Origin: Coenobita brevimanus
Taxonomy: Eukaryota; Arthropoda; Malacostraca; Decapoda; Coenobitidae
Length of the DNA stretch: 64,000 nucleotides
Assembly (NCBI GenBank): GCA_032717465.1
Contig: CM064732.1
Span: forward strand, 31,296,638-31,360,637
Direction of reading: 5' to 3'
Shown one piece after another: positions 23,592-35,197 of the stretch (the first letter of the stretch is position 1; each line of letters starts with the position of its first letter). The position numbers were made by a program, and so were the translations under genes. The notes under the pieces are model-generated. The model did no database searches, was not told where the DNA came from, and saw only the letters and a program-made list of their open reading frames with translations.

Positions 23592-23826
23592 CTATGCGAC
23601 TCGACCACTGTGGCTTCGTAATCCATACCCGCCAGAGAGACAGGCCTGAGGGCTGATGATCTTGTGTCCCTGAGACATAGAAGCACCCCTCACGAGGGAG
23701 AATGACAATCGACATCTCATCCAGGCCATAACAGAACTCTGCGGTTGACGTTTCATCTCATAAAGAACCTCTGCCAGTGTCGAGTAGAATCTCACTGCCT
23801 CTGGACCCATCCCACCTGATGTTGTG
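23592..23826 (-). pseudogene. Possible retroelement C-terminal tail
   Basis: The minus-strand frame reads RFTALVFTTSGGMGPEAVRF, then YEMKRQPQSSVMAWMRCRLS and FSLVRGA. From memory this resembles the C-terminal tail found on reverse transcriptase-like proteins of many invertebrate and fish genomes (GGMGxEA...W(L/M)RCKLSFSLLR). No RT motif remains beside it, because trinucleotide repeats replace the upstream sequence. The recognition is tentative. Confidence 0.38.
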
Positions 23827-23839
23827 AACACAAGGGCAG

Positions 23840-23950
23840 TGAATCGACTACTACTACAACAACAACAAAAACAACAACAACTACTACTACTACTACTAAT
23901 ACTAATACTAATACTAATAATAATAATAATCATAATAATAATAGCAGCAG
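23840..23950. repeat. (ACT)/(AAC)/(AAT) trinucleotide array
   Basis: A compound trinucleotide repeat grades from ACTACT and AACAAC to ACTAAT and AATAAT. Confidence 0.9.
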
Positions 23951-24039
23951 GTACACTGGTGGTCATAAAAGTGCAACTGCCACTGACACCACCCCATACA
24001 GTTTCATAAGATTTTCCTGATTCCTTCTACAGGCACAGG

Positions 24040-24735
24040 TAGGGTTAACGAAGTAATACGAGATAAAGAAAAAATGGAAATACGAAAAGGATAAATGGAG
24101 AAGACGGGGAAAATGGAGAGAAATGGAGGAGCAGATGAAGGAGGGAGGGATAAATTGAGAGAAAAGCAGAGACAAGGAGGGATAAAGAGTGAGTGAGAGA
24201 GAGAGGAAGGTGGGAAAAATGGAAAAGGAGAGATGAGATTGGTTGATGTTCCTGATAAAGATTCTAACCTGCTCTGACCCGCCCTGCTGTCTGATTGAGA
24301 GGTGCCCGACGGGAGAACGACGAGAAAGTGAGAGGCGATGACGAGATAAAGAGCAAAAGACGAAGAGACAGACAAGTAGGAGGAGGAGGAAGAGAAAGGA
24401 AAACAAACAACAAAATCAGATGAAAAATAAAATGAAGTAAAAGACAAATAATTACATGTAGAAAAAAAAGTGTGAGGAGAAACGCTACATATGGAAAATT
24501 AATGATCGAAGAAAAGAAAAGAAAGGAATATGGGAAGAGGAAAAGATGAAACCATAAGGAAATGGAAATGAACAAGGACAAAAGTCAAGGAGGTAATAGT
24601 TTAAGCATAACTGAAATGAAGACGATAGGAAATGGCTGAAATAGAACATACAAAAAATAGAGAAGCAAAAGGAGAAAAGAAGAGAAAGTAAAAAAAGAAA
24701 AAAATGAAAGGGGAGGGAAAATACAAGAGGGGAAC
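24040..24735. repeat. Purine-rich tract, ~700 bp
   Basis: The plus strand is strongly biased to A and G (AGAAAA, GGAGAGA, GAAAAGG words) over about 700 bases. The long minus-strand frames rich in Ser, Leu and Phe are a result of this bias and not genes. Confidence 0.75.
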
Positions 24736-24894
24736 GTTTCCTAGCTGATCTCTAAAATAATTTTATTCCCCCCCCCTCTCTCTCTCTTTCTCATTGCATT
24801 CAATTTCATTTTCAGTTTCACCTATTCCTATGCTGAGATGAAAGAACCAAAGATTAATATCCATTATAGTTGTTCTTTTCATGAACTAGAAAAA

Positions 24895-25550
24895 AAGAAA
24901 AACAAATTCAAGATACATTCACTTTGAGGTGACTGAGAACAATCCGTTTAAATGAGTAGGGGTAACAGGCAGAGGGACTGAAGAAGACAGTTTCATAATT
25001 GACCTGTCCTGGATATGAACGACGGTCGGTAAACTCTAGCATTAGGCATTTGGATAGAAAAGGGGTGAGAATTTGTTGCCAAAAGGGTGTTACACGCCCA
25101 CCGTAATGGAGGAGGAATGCAAGGAGACAGTTCAGTAGAAAATTGGTCATTGAAACAGCAGCAGTAAAGAGATACATATGCAACCCTCCGGCGAAGAGAG
25201 ACAAGTTGAAAGGTGTCAGTGAGAGAAGGCGAACAGATGATGAGATGAAAAGCCTTTGACACAACCCCGTTAAGCAGGAAGTTCTCCCCACACACGTAGG
25301 TTTAACTTCACACAGGAATGAAAAAAACCCTTGTACAATGTCAACAGCTGTGTAGAGGCAAAGAAAGCATGGAGTTGGCTTAGAACACCCAGCCTCTTGG
25401 AAGCAACCTTAGCATGGGAAGTAATATGTTCTGCACATGATAGTACCCTAAAGAAAGAAATCCCAAGGACAACAAGAACAACTGCTCTGGTGAAGAAGCT
25501 TCTGTGATGGATGTTGAGAGAAGCAGTTGAAAAGGTGAAAGGTGGTAGGT
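24895..25550 (-). pseudogene. Jockey-like LINE C-terminal fragment (second family)
   Basis: The minus-strand pieces read HITSHAKVASKRLGVLSQLH and TQLLTLYKGFFHSCVKLNLR (25569-25290), then KAFHLIICSPSLTD and LNCLLAFLLHYGGRVTP (25295-24908). These are the thumb and C-terminal motifs of the lineage also present at 10560-10985. Frames are broken and the RT core is absent. Confidence 0.7.
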
Positions 25551-25560
25551 AAGGGAGTGC

Positions 25561-26017
25561 ACCATCCACTCACTCGATGTAGTGCTGCTTTGTGTGTCTG
25601 CCCTTTCCTCTCTTCCTTCCTTCCTCTTTTGTCTTTCTTTCCTTCATTCTTTCCACATCCTTCTACACTCCCTCTTCTTTCTCTCCTTTAGTCTTTTCTC
25701 TGCTGGTGGCTGTACACTGAGTAACAAGCCATACGGTTGCCTGTACACCAGGAAACCATTTACTACGCTGGATGGTAACCATATAACTAAATTACGGCGC
25801 CTGGTAGTTGAGTGGGTAATTAAGGTGCTATAATGGGATTGAGCCTGTGTAGGTTTATATCCGAGGGATGGTTGGGGTTTATTGCTCGCATAATGCCACT
25901 CAGGGATGAGTGAGCTGCTCACTCTCATCTTAATAGTCAGGACCAACTTTACTTGCCTCGGGCCCTTACGCTTCTCATGGGGCAACAGGATTCGATGATG
26001 GATGGATGGATGGATTA
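25561..26017 (+). mobile_element. tRNA-related SINE-like repeat, copy S1
   Basis: One of five copies in the window. A tRNA-like module begins near 25796. Its A-box-like TGGTAGTTGAGTGGGTAA is at 25802-25819 and its B-box-like GGTTTATATCC at 25852-25862, spaced as in a tRNA gene, suggesting an internal Pol III promoter. Upstream lies a shared C/T-rich head (TTTCCTTCATTCTTTCC words) and a conserved ACACTGAGTAACAAGCC / CCAGGAAACCATTTACTACG block. Downstream is a conserved tail ending CATGGGGCAACAGGATTC and then an (ATGG)n run (25995-26016). Confidence 0.7.
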
Positions 26018-27290
26018 ATGGACGCGGACAGACATGCAGTTCAGATCAGTGATGAATAGAAGGAAGAGAGATGACCTCTTTGTAAGAGGACCAGTGGCTA
26101 TCCACAGCAGCTTTACAAGGACCATAGAAGTTTGAAATGAAGACAGATGGAAGGATGGAAAGTGAAAGAGGGCAGTTTGTAATTTACGAATTCGTGTCAG
26201 ACTTGATCGTTAGCCTTTGGTATGCCAGTGCGATGGCAAAGGTTTCTTTGATTTTTTTTTTAAATTAATATTCACTTAAATTACCGAGAAGGTTCTCCTC
26301 TCCATCTTCTCTCTCATTTAATTTCCTTGAAGTCCAGGCTTTTTATATGAAGATACGCTTCTGCCAAGATTTCCATAGGAATTAGCAACCGTATCCCACT
26401 AAAATATCGACGTGTTCAACGTAACTACAGACACTTTCATTGCAACAACAACAAAAAAATACCATTCTTTGCCAACCTTTCCCCACTTCATTCATCTGAG
26501 GGTAAAACAGTCATGGTGATGATAAGAATAATAATGAGCGTTTCCATCACTTCGCATTCAGAAATCTCACAACTGTCAAAAATCTCAGTAATAATCAGTA
26601 GTTATAAAGAAAGTTACAAATATTGCCACAAATGCTACCAGTAATACCATACCCATTAAAATGCAATAATTATCAACATTTTCACAACACACGAACATTT
26701 CCACCTCAGGTTCTAACAAAGCCACCACACTTTCTTCTCCATCTTCCCTCCTCTCTTATTGCAGTGTTCTCTTCCACTAATGATCATCTGTCATTATATT
26801 ACTACTCCATCTAAATATTTCACTTCTATTTTTCTCCTTAATTTCAGTTTTCCTCTCTTCTGTGCCCTCTTAGTGTCATGAAATAACTCCGTGGAGCTGA
26901 ATGAGAGCATCACGCTGTTGCAAGAATAAGACAGGAAAATTATTATATAACTTAAGTTGTTAATGTAGGGTCTTTGAAACCTATCCATTATGTTGATATC
27001 TGTCATGTTTTTAGACTTGCTGTCTCGGGATGATTTTATTCCCCTCAAAACGGAGCTCTGCGATTTAAGGATATCAAAGAAACCATCATTAACTCTTTCC
27101 CTAAACTATAATACATTTTTTTTTAATTAATTCTTGCTACTGCCGGTCAGTTTATAGCAACTGCGGAAAGCCTTTCGTGGTGACGAGATACGTCTCTTCA
27201 GTCCGTTGTAGACTTCTCGAGCTAAGCAAAATTGTTTTGCAGTAGTCAAAATGAAATAAGGGACATCCTACTGAAGCCTTGTCTTTGTGA
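26018..27290. other. Unassigned intergenic stretch
   Basis: No coding region, RNA gene or mobile-element motif was recognised in this 1.27-kb stretch. Base composition is AT-rich with small A and T runs. Confidence 0.5.
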
Positions 27291-27293
27291 CCA

Positions 27294-27362
<69 letters not shown>
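27291..27362. repeat. (TGTC)n-(TC)n microsatellite
   Basis: Several TGTC units lead into about 50 bases of pure CT. Confidence 0.97.
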
Positions 27363-27365
<3 letters not shown>

Positions 27366-27479
27366 AAAATTTTCCCACCCCAGTCCCCCATCTTCCCTCT
27401 CACTAAGGAAGTAATTAAGGAAGGGGACCAAGTGGGACAAATCACCGCCAGTCAGCTCATTAAGGCACAACTCCGAACG

Positions 27480-28740
27480 CTTCCACCACCACCGCCACCA
27501 CCACCACGACTACTAACGTTTTCACCATCGTCGTCACCATCACCACCAAAATTACCAATATTTACACCAGCATCACACCGGACAACGTTTCCACCACTAC
27601 CATATCTACCAACATTTCCACCACCACGACAACTACGAACATTTCCACCACCACCACAGTTTCTAAAACTTCTACCACCATCACAACCATGAACTTTTCT
27701 GCCACCACCACAGCTACCAACATTTCCACCACAACCACTACAATTACCAATATTCCCATCACCAGTACAACAGCAAGCAGCATTTGCACCACCATCACAA
27801 CTACCATTTCCAACACCACCACCATTTCCAACATTTCCATCACCACCAACAACTACTGTACCAACCTTTCCACCACAGTCACCACTACCAACATTTCCTC
27901 CATCAGCTCATTACCACAATGTCCACCACCACCACGACTATCAGCATTTCCACTGAGACCAGCACATCTAAAAGCATTTCCACCACTACCACAACTATCA
28001 ACATTTCCATCACCATCTGATTTCCATCACCATCACCTTTTCACCACAAATTCAGCTATCACATTGTCCACCTCAGCTACTCCCATTCCCAATATTAATA
28101 AAATTTTCAACATCACAACCATCAAAATTTACACCACCACCATAACTACCAACACGGCAACTATCACCACCATACCAATAGTTCGAACACCATCACCACA
28201 ACAGCCAACATTTACACCATCACTACAGCTACCAACACTTCCATCAACACTACAAATCTAACATTTCCATCACGACCACCACAACTACCAACATGTACAC
28301 CATCACCACAGCTACCAACACTTCCATCACTACCACAAAGCCAACATTTCCATCACTGTCACAGCTACCACCATATTTCATCATCATTACAACTACCAGC
28401 TTCTCCAGCACCACCACAACTACCAACATTTCCATCACCACCACACCTCCCGAAATTTCGACCACAACCACAGCTATCAACACTTCCACCACTACCACAG
28501 CTATCGATATCTCCACCGCTACCACAGCTACCGATATTTCCACCACCACCACAACTACCAACATTTCCAGCGCTACCACATCTACTAACATTTTTATCAC
28601 CACAACCACAACTACCACCACCATCACAACTGCCAACACTTACACTGCAACCACAGCTATCATCATTTCTAGCTAAACTACTGGCATAATACTAAGTCGA
28701 AACATTTCCACCACCACAGCAACTAACAACGTTTACACCT
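27480..28740. repeat. C/A-rich minisatellite, units of ~27-33 bp
   Basis: About 1.26 kb is made of degenerate units built on AACATTTCCACCACCACCAC followed by AACTACC, recurring many times. G is rare on the plus strand throughout. Unit lengths are usually multiples of three, so long Thr/Ser-rich frames are open on the plus strand (27689-28261 and 28293-28676) and Val/Met-rich frames on the minus strand. No start context, signal peptide or conserved domain is seen, so the frames are taken as repeat by-products. Confidence 0.85.
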
Positions 28741-29199
28741 ACTATACGTCCAGTATTACAGAAGTGATGGCTTTATCCACAGAAATGTCCCTAGTAGTGG
28801 AATGGTTAATATCAGCATGACTGAAACTAAGAGTTGCCATTGCTAATGCCAGCATTTTCATATCGGCTGCCAGAGAAAGATGATACTCCCACAAGGAGAA
28901 TATGTGCTTGAGGTATAAATACATGTAGACTGTACCACCAGTCGAGCAGGAGAGTACTTCCGAGGTGGATGGAAAGCTGATGACAGGGAGAGCTGGAGCT
29001 CCCATTTCATCAGCCCTCAGGACTAGTTCCTGACCATCCCCCTTTGCTGAACTTTTTCAGTGTCTCAGTAACACAGAGAGTAGGCCAGCATACTCTCCAA
29101 TACACGTTTCTCTATCTCTTCACACGTTTCTCTAACTGTTAACACCAAACTACATGCACAGTACACACTACACTTCCTTTTCAAATTTAAAAAAGAAAC
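28741..29199. other. Unassigned stretch upstream of LINE fragment
   Basis: No recognisable coding sequence. The 3' half may be the 5' leader of the following LINE, since the copy begins near a start codon at 29200. Confidence 0.4.
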
Positions 29200-30660
29200 A
29201 TGGCTGCAACAATTCAGGCCTCGGAGTCCCGGGGGGGGGGGGGGACCATAAATGCCTCCATCATCCGCCCCTCTCCCGGTGACGACTCTTTGAGCTGCCT
29301 GGATCCACTGTCTGACTCCTTTCTTCTTCATTTCTGCAACATTCGCGGCCTTTCCTCTAACTTTTTATCTGTCGAACACCACCTCTCCTCCTCTAAACCT
29401 CACCTTCTCTTCCTTACTGAGACTTAGCTGTCTGAGGCAACTGACAGCAAACCCTTTTCTGTATCCTCCTATTTTCTCTGTACTCATTTCATAGCCAAAG
29501 GTGGATGTTGCGTATATATACACAACGACCTATCTTGTTCTCGTGTTCCTGAACTTGAGTCTTCTGAATTCTCTACTCTGTGGCTTCGGCTCTCCTGTCC
29601 TTCTCTGACTAAATATATCTGCGCTGTATATTTATCTCCTAATTCTACTGACTATCAAAAATTCATCGATTATCTTCTACGATGGAGCACATTCTATCCA
29701 TTTCTCCTTTCTCTGAAATCTCTATTCTAGATTTCAGTGTTCACCACCACCTTTGGCTCTCCTCTCCTTTCACTGATCCACTTGGTGAACAAGCCTTCAT
29801 CTTTTCTATCCTAAACGACCTAGAGCAGCTCGTACAGCACTTTCCTCGTATCCCTGACCACCTTGGAGAGAGCTCCAACATACTTGACCTCTTCCTTACA
29901 ACTAATCCTTCTGCTCACACTGTTAATCTTTTCTCTCCGTTGGGCTCCTCCGATAATAACCTTGTTACCTTAACCTGTCCTATCACTCCGCTTCGGCCTG
30001 CGGACCCTCCAAAGAGATGTCGTCTGTGGCACTTTGGAGTTGCGGATTGGGAGGCCCTCAGGCAATACTTCTTTTATTTTCCCTGGAATGACTAATGCTT
30101 CAGTATGGGTTCCGCCAGGGATGCTCCACTGGCGATCTTCTCACCTACCTTTCAGACTCCTGGTCATCCTCCTTTCGGGACTTTGGCGAAAACTTTGCCA
30201 TTGCACTTGACGTCTCAAAAGCTTTCAATCGAGTCTGGCATAAATCTTTAATTTCCAATCTGCCCTCTTACGGTTTCTGTCCTTCCATCTGTGCCTTCAT
30301 CTCTATCTTCCTTTCTGGTCCTTCTTTAGCTGCTGTAGTAGATGGTCATCGTTCTTCTCCTAGATCTATCAACAGTGGTGTTCCTCAGGGCTCTGTCCTA
30401 TCACCAACTCTCTTTCTTATGTTCATCAATTATCCTCTAAGCTGTACATCTAATCCTATCCACTCATAAGCTGATGATCCCACCCTTCACTTTTCCATTC
30501 GGTTCCTGCAACGTCCATCTCAGCAGTTACTTCAACAAACAAGGGATGAGGCTATGGCACACCTAATGTCTGACTTGACTCATATCTCTGACTGAGGTAA
30601 AAATAATCTTGTTGTTTTTAATGCATCAAAGACTCAGTTTTCACACCTATCAACCCGTCA
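29200..30660 (+). pseudogene. Jockey-like LINE ORF2, internally deleted (second family)
   Basis: The endonuclease domain starts near 29200: FLLHFCNIRGLSSNFLSVEH, LLFLTET (stop), GGCCVYIHNDLSCSRVPE (~29500), then DFSVHHHLW and GESSNILDLFLTTNPSAH (~29870-29915). In the SDH metal/catalytic motif the His is Asn (GSSDNNL, ~29950). A deletion removes the end of the endonuclease and the first RT motifs, and the text jumps to YGFRQGCSTGDLLTYLSD (~30100). RT motifs follow: FAIALDVSKAFNRVWH, SGVPQGSVLSPTLFLMFI and a broken ADD box preceded by a stop (~30470). It ends near 30660 in an AATAAA-like A-rich tail. A G-run lies at 29230-29243. Confidence 0.82.
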
Positions 30661-30800
30661 TATAAATAAAGGTAAACAGATAGATAAAAAAAGAATACCA
30701 CTTACTTCTTCAGAGGCAATGATCTTCCTGCAGGACCCCATCGGTTGGGAGGTGTTCTTACCTAATTGTTCTTACCTAATTGTATCTTTACAGGAATGAG

Positions 30801-33727
30801 TCAAGCTCGTACTGTCCCGTGTCTTAAACCATATTTATCGTACATATCCTTAAATTTGTGAATTGTTTTCGCACACACTATTTCATTCGGTAGTGCATTC
30901 CATTGATTAATTGCTCTGTTTGGGAAACTGAACTTCCTTACATCATTATCACCTCTCTTCTTATGCAGTTTTTTGCAGTGTCCTCTTGCTGATGCTTCTC
31001 CATATGTTAAGTAATCATTTATGTCTATTTTCTCCTTCCCTGATATGCACTTATATAGCATTATCATGTCACCTCTTTTCCTTCTCTCCTGTAGTGTTGG
31101 TAGATTCAGTTTATTTAGTCTTTCTTCGTAGCTTAGGTCCCTTAAGCTTGGTATCCATCTTGTAGCGGCCCTTTGAACTTTTTCAATCTTGTCTATGTGC
31201 TTTTTGAGATGAGTACTCCAGACTACTGATGCATATTCCAGGGTTGGTCTAATGAATGATGTTATTATCCTTCTTAGCATGTCTTCATTTATGTATGTGA
31301 ATGCTATTCTCATATTTGCAAGCAGTGTATACATGTTCCGTACCTTCTCGCTGATGTGGTCAGCCGGAGATAGTCTGTTATTGATAATCACACCTAGGTC
31401 TTTCTCTCTTTCTGATGTGTATAGGATTTTATTTCCTAACTTATAATCCCAATCAGGTCTTTTTCCACTTTTACCAAACTTGATTACATGACACTTGCCC
31501 ACATTGAATTCCATTTGCCATGTACTACTCCATTCATGAAGTTTATTTAATTCTTCTTGTAGCTCTTCACAAGAGTCTGTGTTAGTAATTCTCCTTTGTA
31601 TTTTTGCATCATCTGCAAACATATTCAGATAGCTCTCATTTCCAGTGTTACTGTTTATATCATTTATATACACTAAAAACATGATTGGTGCCAGCACTGA
31701 ACCCTGTGGTACTCCACTAGTCATTTCTTTCCATGATGAGTAGTTTCCTCTTAGTACTGTTCTCATTTCTCTTTTTATGAGAAAGTCTTGCATCCAACAA
31801 AACAGTTTGCCTCGAATTCCTCCTTGATGGTACAGTTTCCATAAAAGTCTTTGGTGTGGTACTGTGTCAAAAGCTTTCTTGAAATCCAAATAGATACTGT
31901 CCACCCATCCTTCCCTTTCCTGTATTGTGTTTGTTACTCTGTCATAGTAGCTCAACAGATTAGTAACACATGATTTTCCTTTTCTGAAACCAAACTGTCT
32001 TTCTGTTATCATACTGTGTTCTTCTAGATGATTTACCCAAGCATTCCTTATAAGCTTTTCTAATACCTTGGTTACAACACTGGTCAGTGATACTGGTCGG
32101 TAGTTGAGTGGATTTTGTCTATTTCCTTTCTTGAATAAGGGGACAATATTTGCTTTTTTCCAAATATCAGGTAGTTTACCTTGACTCAAGGATTTCTTGA
32201 AAATTAAAAATAATGGTTTACTTAACTCCTTTGCACTTTCTCGTAATACCCAACATGAAATTTCATCAGGACCACTTGCTTTTCCTCTGTCTACTCTACT
32301 TAACTCCTCCTGTATTACTTTTTCTGCTATTTGTATATCTGTTGTATGTGTGGACATGCATGTTCCACATAGTCCCTCTCAAAATTTTTTTCTTCTGTAA
32401 AAACTAATTGGAAATTCTTATTTAGTGCTTCACAAATATCTTTCTCTTGTGTATAAGTGATTCCCTCGTCCGTAATGGATTGTATTATATCATTTACTTT
32501 GATTTTGCTTCTGATATAGCTGTAAAACAGCTTTGGTTGATCACTACTTTTATTTATTATATCCTCCTCAAACTGTTTTTGGGCTTCCCTCCTTATTCTT
32601 GTACGAGTATAATCGCTTCTTGCCTGTTTGTAATTATTATACGCCCTTTCACTATTGTGTCTTCTGTATCTATTCCACAACAAATCCCTTCTTTCTTTTG
32701 ATTTTTTACATTCTGTATTGAACCATTTCTGTATTTTCTTATCTGCTTCTTTGTGCTGTGGGATGTACTTCTGGACTCCTATTTCATAAAATTCACAGAA
32801 TTTTTTATATACAGCATTTAAATCTTGTCCTCTAAGCTCATTTTCCCAATCAACTTCTAAGAAATACTTCTTTAGGTCTTGATAATTTCCCTTTTTATAG
32901 TTTAGGCTCTTTTTGTAACTGTCATTGCTGTTTACTATGTCATATGCTATCCTGAAGTTATAATTTAGTACTGCATGATCGCTTTTGCCGAGTGGAGGGT
33001 GATACATTAAACTGTCAATATCATTTTCTTGCCTAGTAAATATTAGATCTAGCACTGATGGTACATCAAGTCCTCTTTTTCTGGTGGTTTCCCTCACATG
33101 TTGCGTTAGGAAAATCTCTTGCACGAGATCCAGGAGCTTTTGGTCCCAACAGCTTTCTTGGCTAATTATATCTAGAGTATTCCAATTTATATTTGTATTG
33201 AAATCCCCAGTTAGTATAATTCTTTCCGATTTCTCTTCCATTTTATGTAGTAATGATCTTAAACTCTGAATTGTACTCTCTGCCAGGTCCTCATGTTCGT
33301 CTCTTTCCCATGTGTTTGATCTGGGTGGCATGTACAAATTGGCTACAATCACTTTCCCTTCAGATGTGTTGATCTCTACTGCAATCAGTTCTACTTGTGA
33401 TGGTATATCTAGTTTTATTTCATTGACTTTTAGATTTTTCTTAGTTAATATTATAATTCCTCCTCCTTTTTTTAAATTTCTGTCTCTTCTCCATATATTG
33501 TATTCCTCTAAGTTTAGTATGTCATTGGATATCCTTGGTGTTAATTTTGTTTCAGTTAGGCATATTATTTGTGGTTCATTTTCTCTGACATAATCATTCA
33601 TCTCTAGTAATTTAGATACAATTCCATCCACATTTGAGTACATCAGCTTTATCATCTTGTTTATATACTTGTCATGACATGGTTCTGCTACCTTCCTCCT
33701 TTTTATTTCATCCTGTTTGTGTACCAC
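30801..33727 (-). pseudogene. CR1-like LINE ORF2 (copy B), endonuclease-reverse transcriptase with one frameshift
   Basis: Frame 33727-32327 holds the endonuclease with intact catalytic motifs (ICLTETKLTPR, ILTGDFNTNINW, GKSDHAVLNYNF) and the linker. A one-base deletion near 32340, relative to copy A, shifts to frame 32357-30801, which holds the whole RT and C-terminus. This includes YRPVSLTSVVTKVLEKLI, YLDFKKAFDTVPHQ, SGVPQGSVLAPIMFLVYI, an intact FADD box (~31615) and the C-terminal EYASVVWSTHLKKHID and FPNRAINQWNALPNEIV blocks. The protein would nick DNA and prime reverse transcription from the nick (family knowledge). Apart from the frameshift, this copy is far better preserved than copy A. 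Confidence 0.9.
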
Positions 33728-33858
33728 TTTCGTACCTGCAATCCTATTACTTTGTAAAAAAATTTCTTCTTCTCCTCTTCTGATCTTCCATCATTTTTTG
33801 TTTTTGCTTCCTCCCTTTTCTCTTTCAGTAATTCCAGTTCCTCTTGTGTTAGGCATCT

Positions 33859-34717
33859 TTATATCCATACATTTTTGAGCTCGTCTTTTTCCATAAGATT
33901 CTTTGCATTTTTTAGTATCTCTTCCACAGTGTTTACACTCTGGAAAGTCACCTTTAGAGGTCTTGTCTTGCTTTTCTCGTATTTCCCTAACCTTTTGTGT
34001 TCCTCTATGTCTTTACTACAGATTTCCTCTGATACTTCTTTCAGTAAGCTCATTACATTTGCCATCTCCTTTTTGTCTCTTGTGATCTTGTTTTTTACTT
34101 CTTCCTCTTCTATACCAGTGATTACTATAGATTTGTTTATATCTACTGAATATCTGACTAACTTTGGATTGTTTTGGATTATTCTTTTCACTTCCCTTTT
34201 AATGCTTTTTTCCTCCACCCTTGTTTCAAAGTCTTTCTTTACTTTCACCATTTCAGCATACGTGGTTTCCACATCATTTTTGTAGCTTTGCACAGCTTCA
34301 TTCACCTGTGTTATCTTCTCTTCAATATCACTGCTTTGGTCTATAAGACTGCTTACTTGCCTAAGTGTCTCTGTGTCATTTTTGAACTCTTCCATAACAC
34401 TCTCGTGATAGACTACTGTACTTGCCATTTCACTCATTTTCTTCCTAAGTGTACTCAGTTCCACTGTTAGTTCACTGATGGTTGTGTCTGTCTTATTGGC
34501 CTCCCTTCCTAGTTTTTTCTATTTCTTCCTTTTGCAAGTGCATCTGCTTCTTTATTTCATCAATTTCATTTTTGAAAGCCATTTCTAGTTTGTGTACACG
34601 TTCAACCAGTCTATTGTGAGTCTCCACTTCAACCAGTTCTTGGTAGAAATCATCATTTTGCTTTTTACCTTTATCCCTTTTCTTTTCCAAATTTGCTTTG
34701 CTAAAGTATGTATCCAT
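33859..34717 (-). pseudogene. CR1-like LINE ORF1 (copy B), RNA-binding coiled-coil protein
   Basis: ATG at 34717, MDTYFSKANLEKKRDKG, open for 74 codons to a one-base insertion near 34512, then the frame 34464-33859. It has the same coiled coil and the same SIVITGIEEEE/RRM-like block as copy A. A nonsense codon at 33859 (TAA, AAA in copy A) cuts off a Lys/Glu-rich tail (LTQEELELLKEKREEAKT) that is still readable downstream and is typical for the end of LINE ORF1 proteins. The open text after it runs up to the start of ORF2. Confidence 0.75.
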
Positions 34718-34981
34718 TTTGCAATACTAAAATAACAGAGTATGTACTTCCAGAGTATGTACAATTTCCCCGTGTTGCTGTAGTCTAAACAAACCTCAGC
34801 TGACTCAGCACATTTTTTCCTCTTGGTTCTCTTTTCTGTTTGAACAAGTCTTGTTTAAACTTATTTTTTTCCTTTTAATAATGAAAAATCATTTAGTCTA
34901 ACCTGGTACAGAGCTTGACTCATACAAAGATACTAATTTAGGTAATGCCACTGGCTGTGTTGGTTTGGTACGGAGCGCCGA

Positions 34982-35165
<184 letters not shown>

Positions 35166-35197
35166 CTCCGCTAGTGAAGGTATCGCTCGGTATGGTA

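Larger units (their letters stand above)
30754..34982 (-). mobile_element. CR1-like LINE, copy B (nearly full length, 4.2 kb)
   Basis: Second copy of the element at 18543-22758, with the same limits and the same orientation, 8 kb away. The 3' end shows two exact copies of the 14-base unit AATTAGGTAAGAAC (read on the minus strand, 30754-30783). The 5' end abuts a (GT)n array at 34983. Internal similarity to copy A is very high by eye, but the indels differ, so the two are independent insertions or old duplicates rather than one assembly error. Confidence 0.86.

Noticed and set aside
23649..23668. Further CTGATGA words as hammerhead candidates (also near 28975 and 30468)
   Set aside because: No stem II followed by GAAA at these sites; the one near 30468 is the decayed RT catalytic box.
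24004..24581. Ser/Leu/Phe-rich minus-strand frames as membrane proteins
   Set aside because: The plus strand is a purine tract, and such frames arise from the composition. Also rejected at 58808-59573 and 60323-60925.
27562..28676. Thr/Ser-rich (plus) and Val/Met-rich (minus) frames as a mucin-like gene
   Set aside because: They follow the repeat unit length and base bias. No signal peptide, conserved domain or start context was seen.
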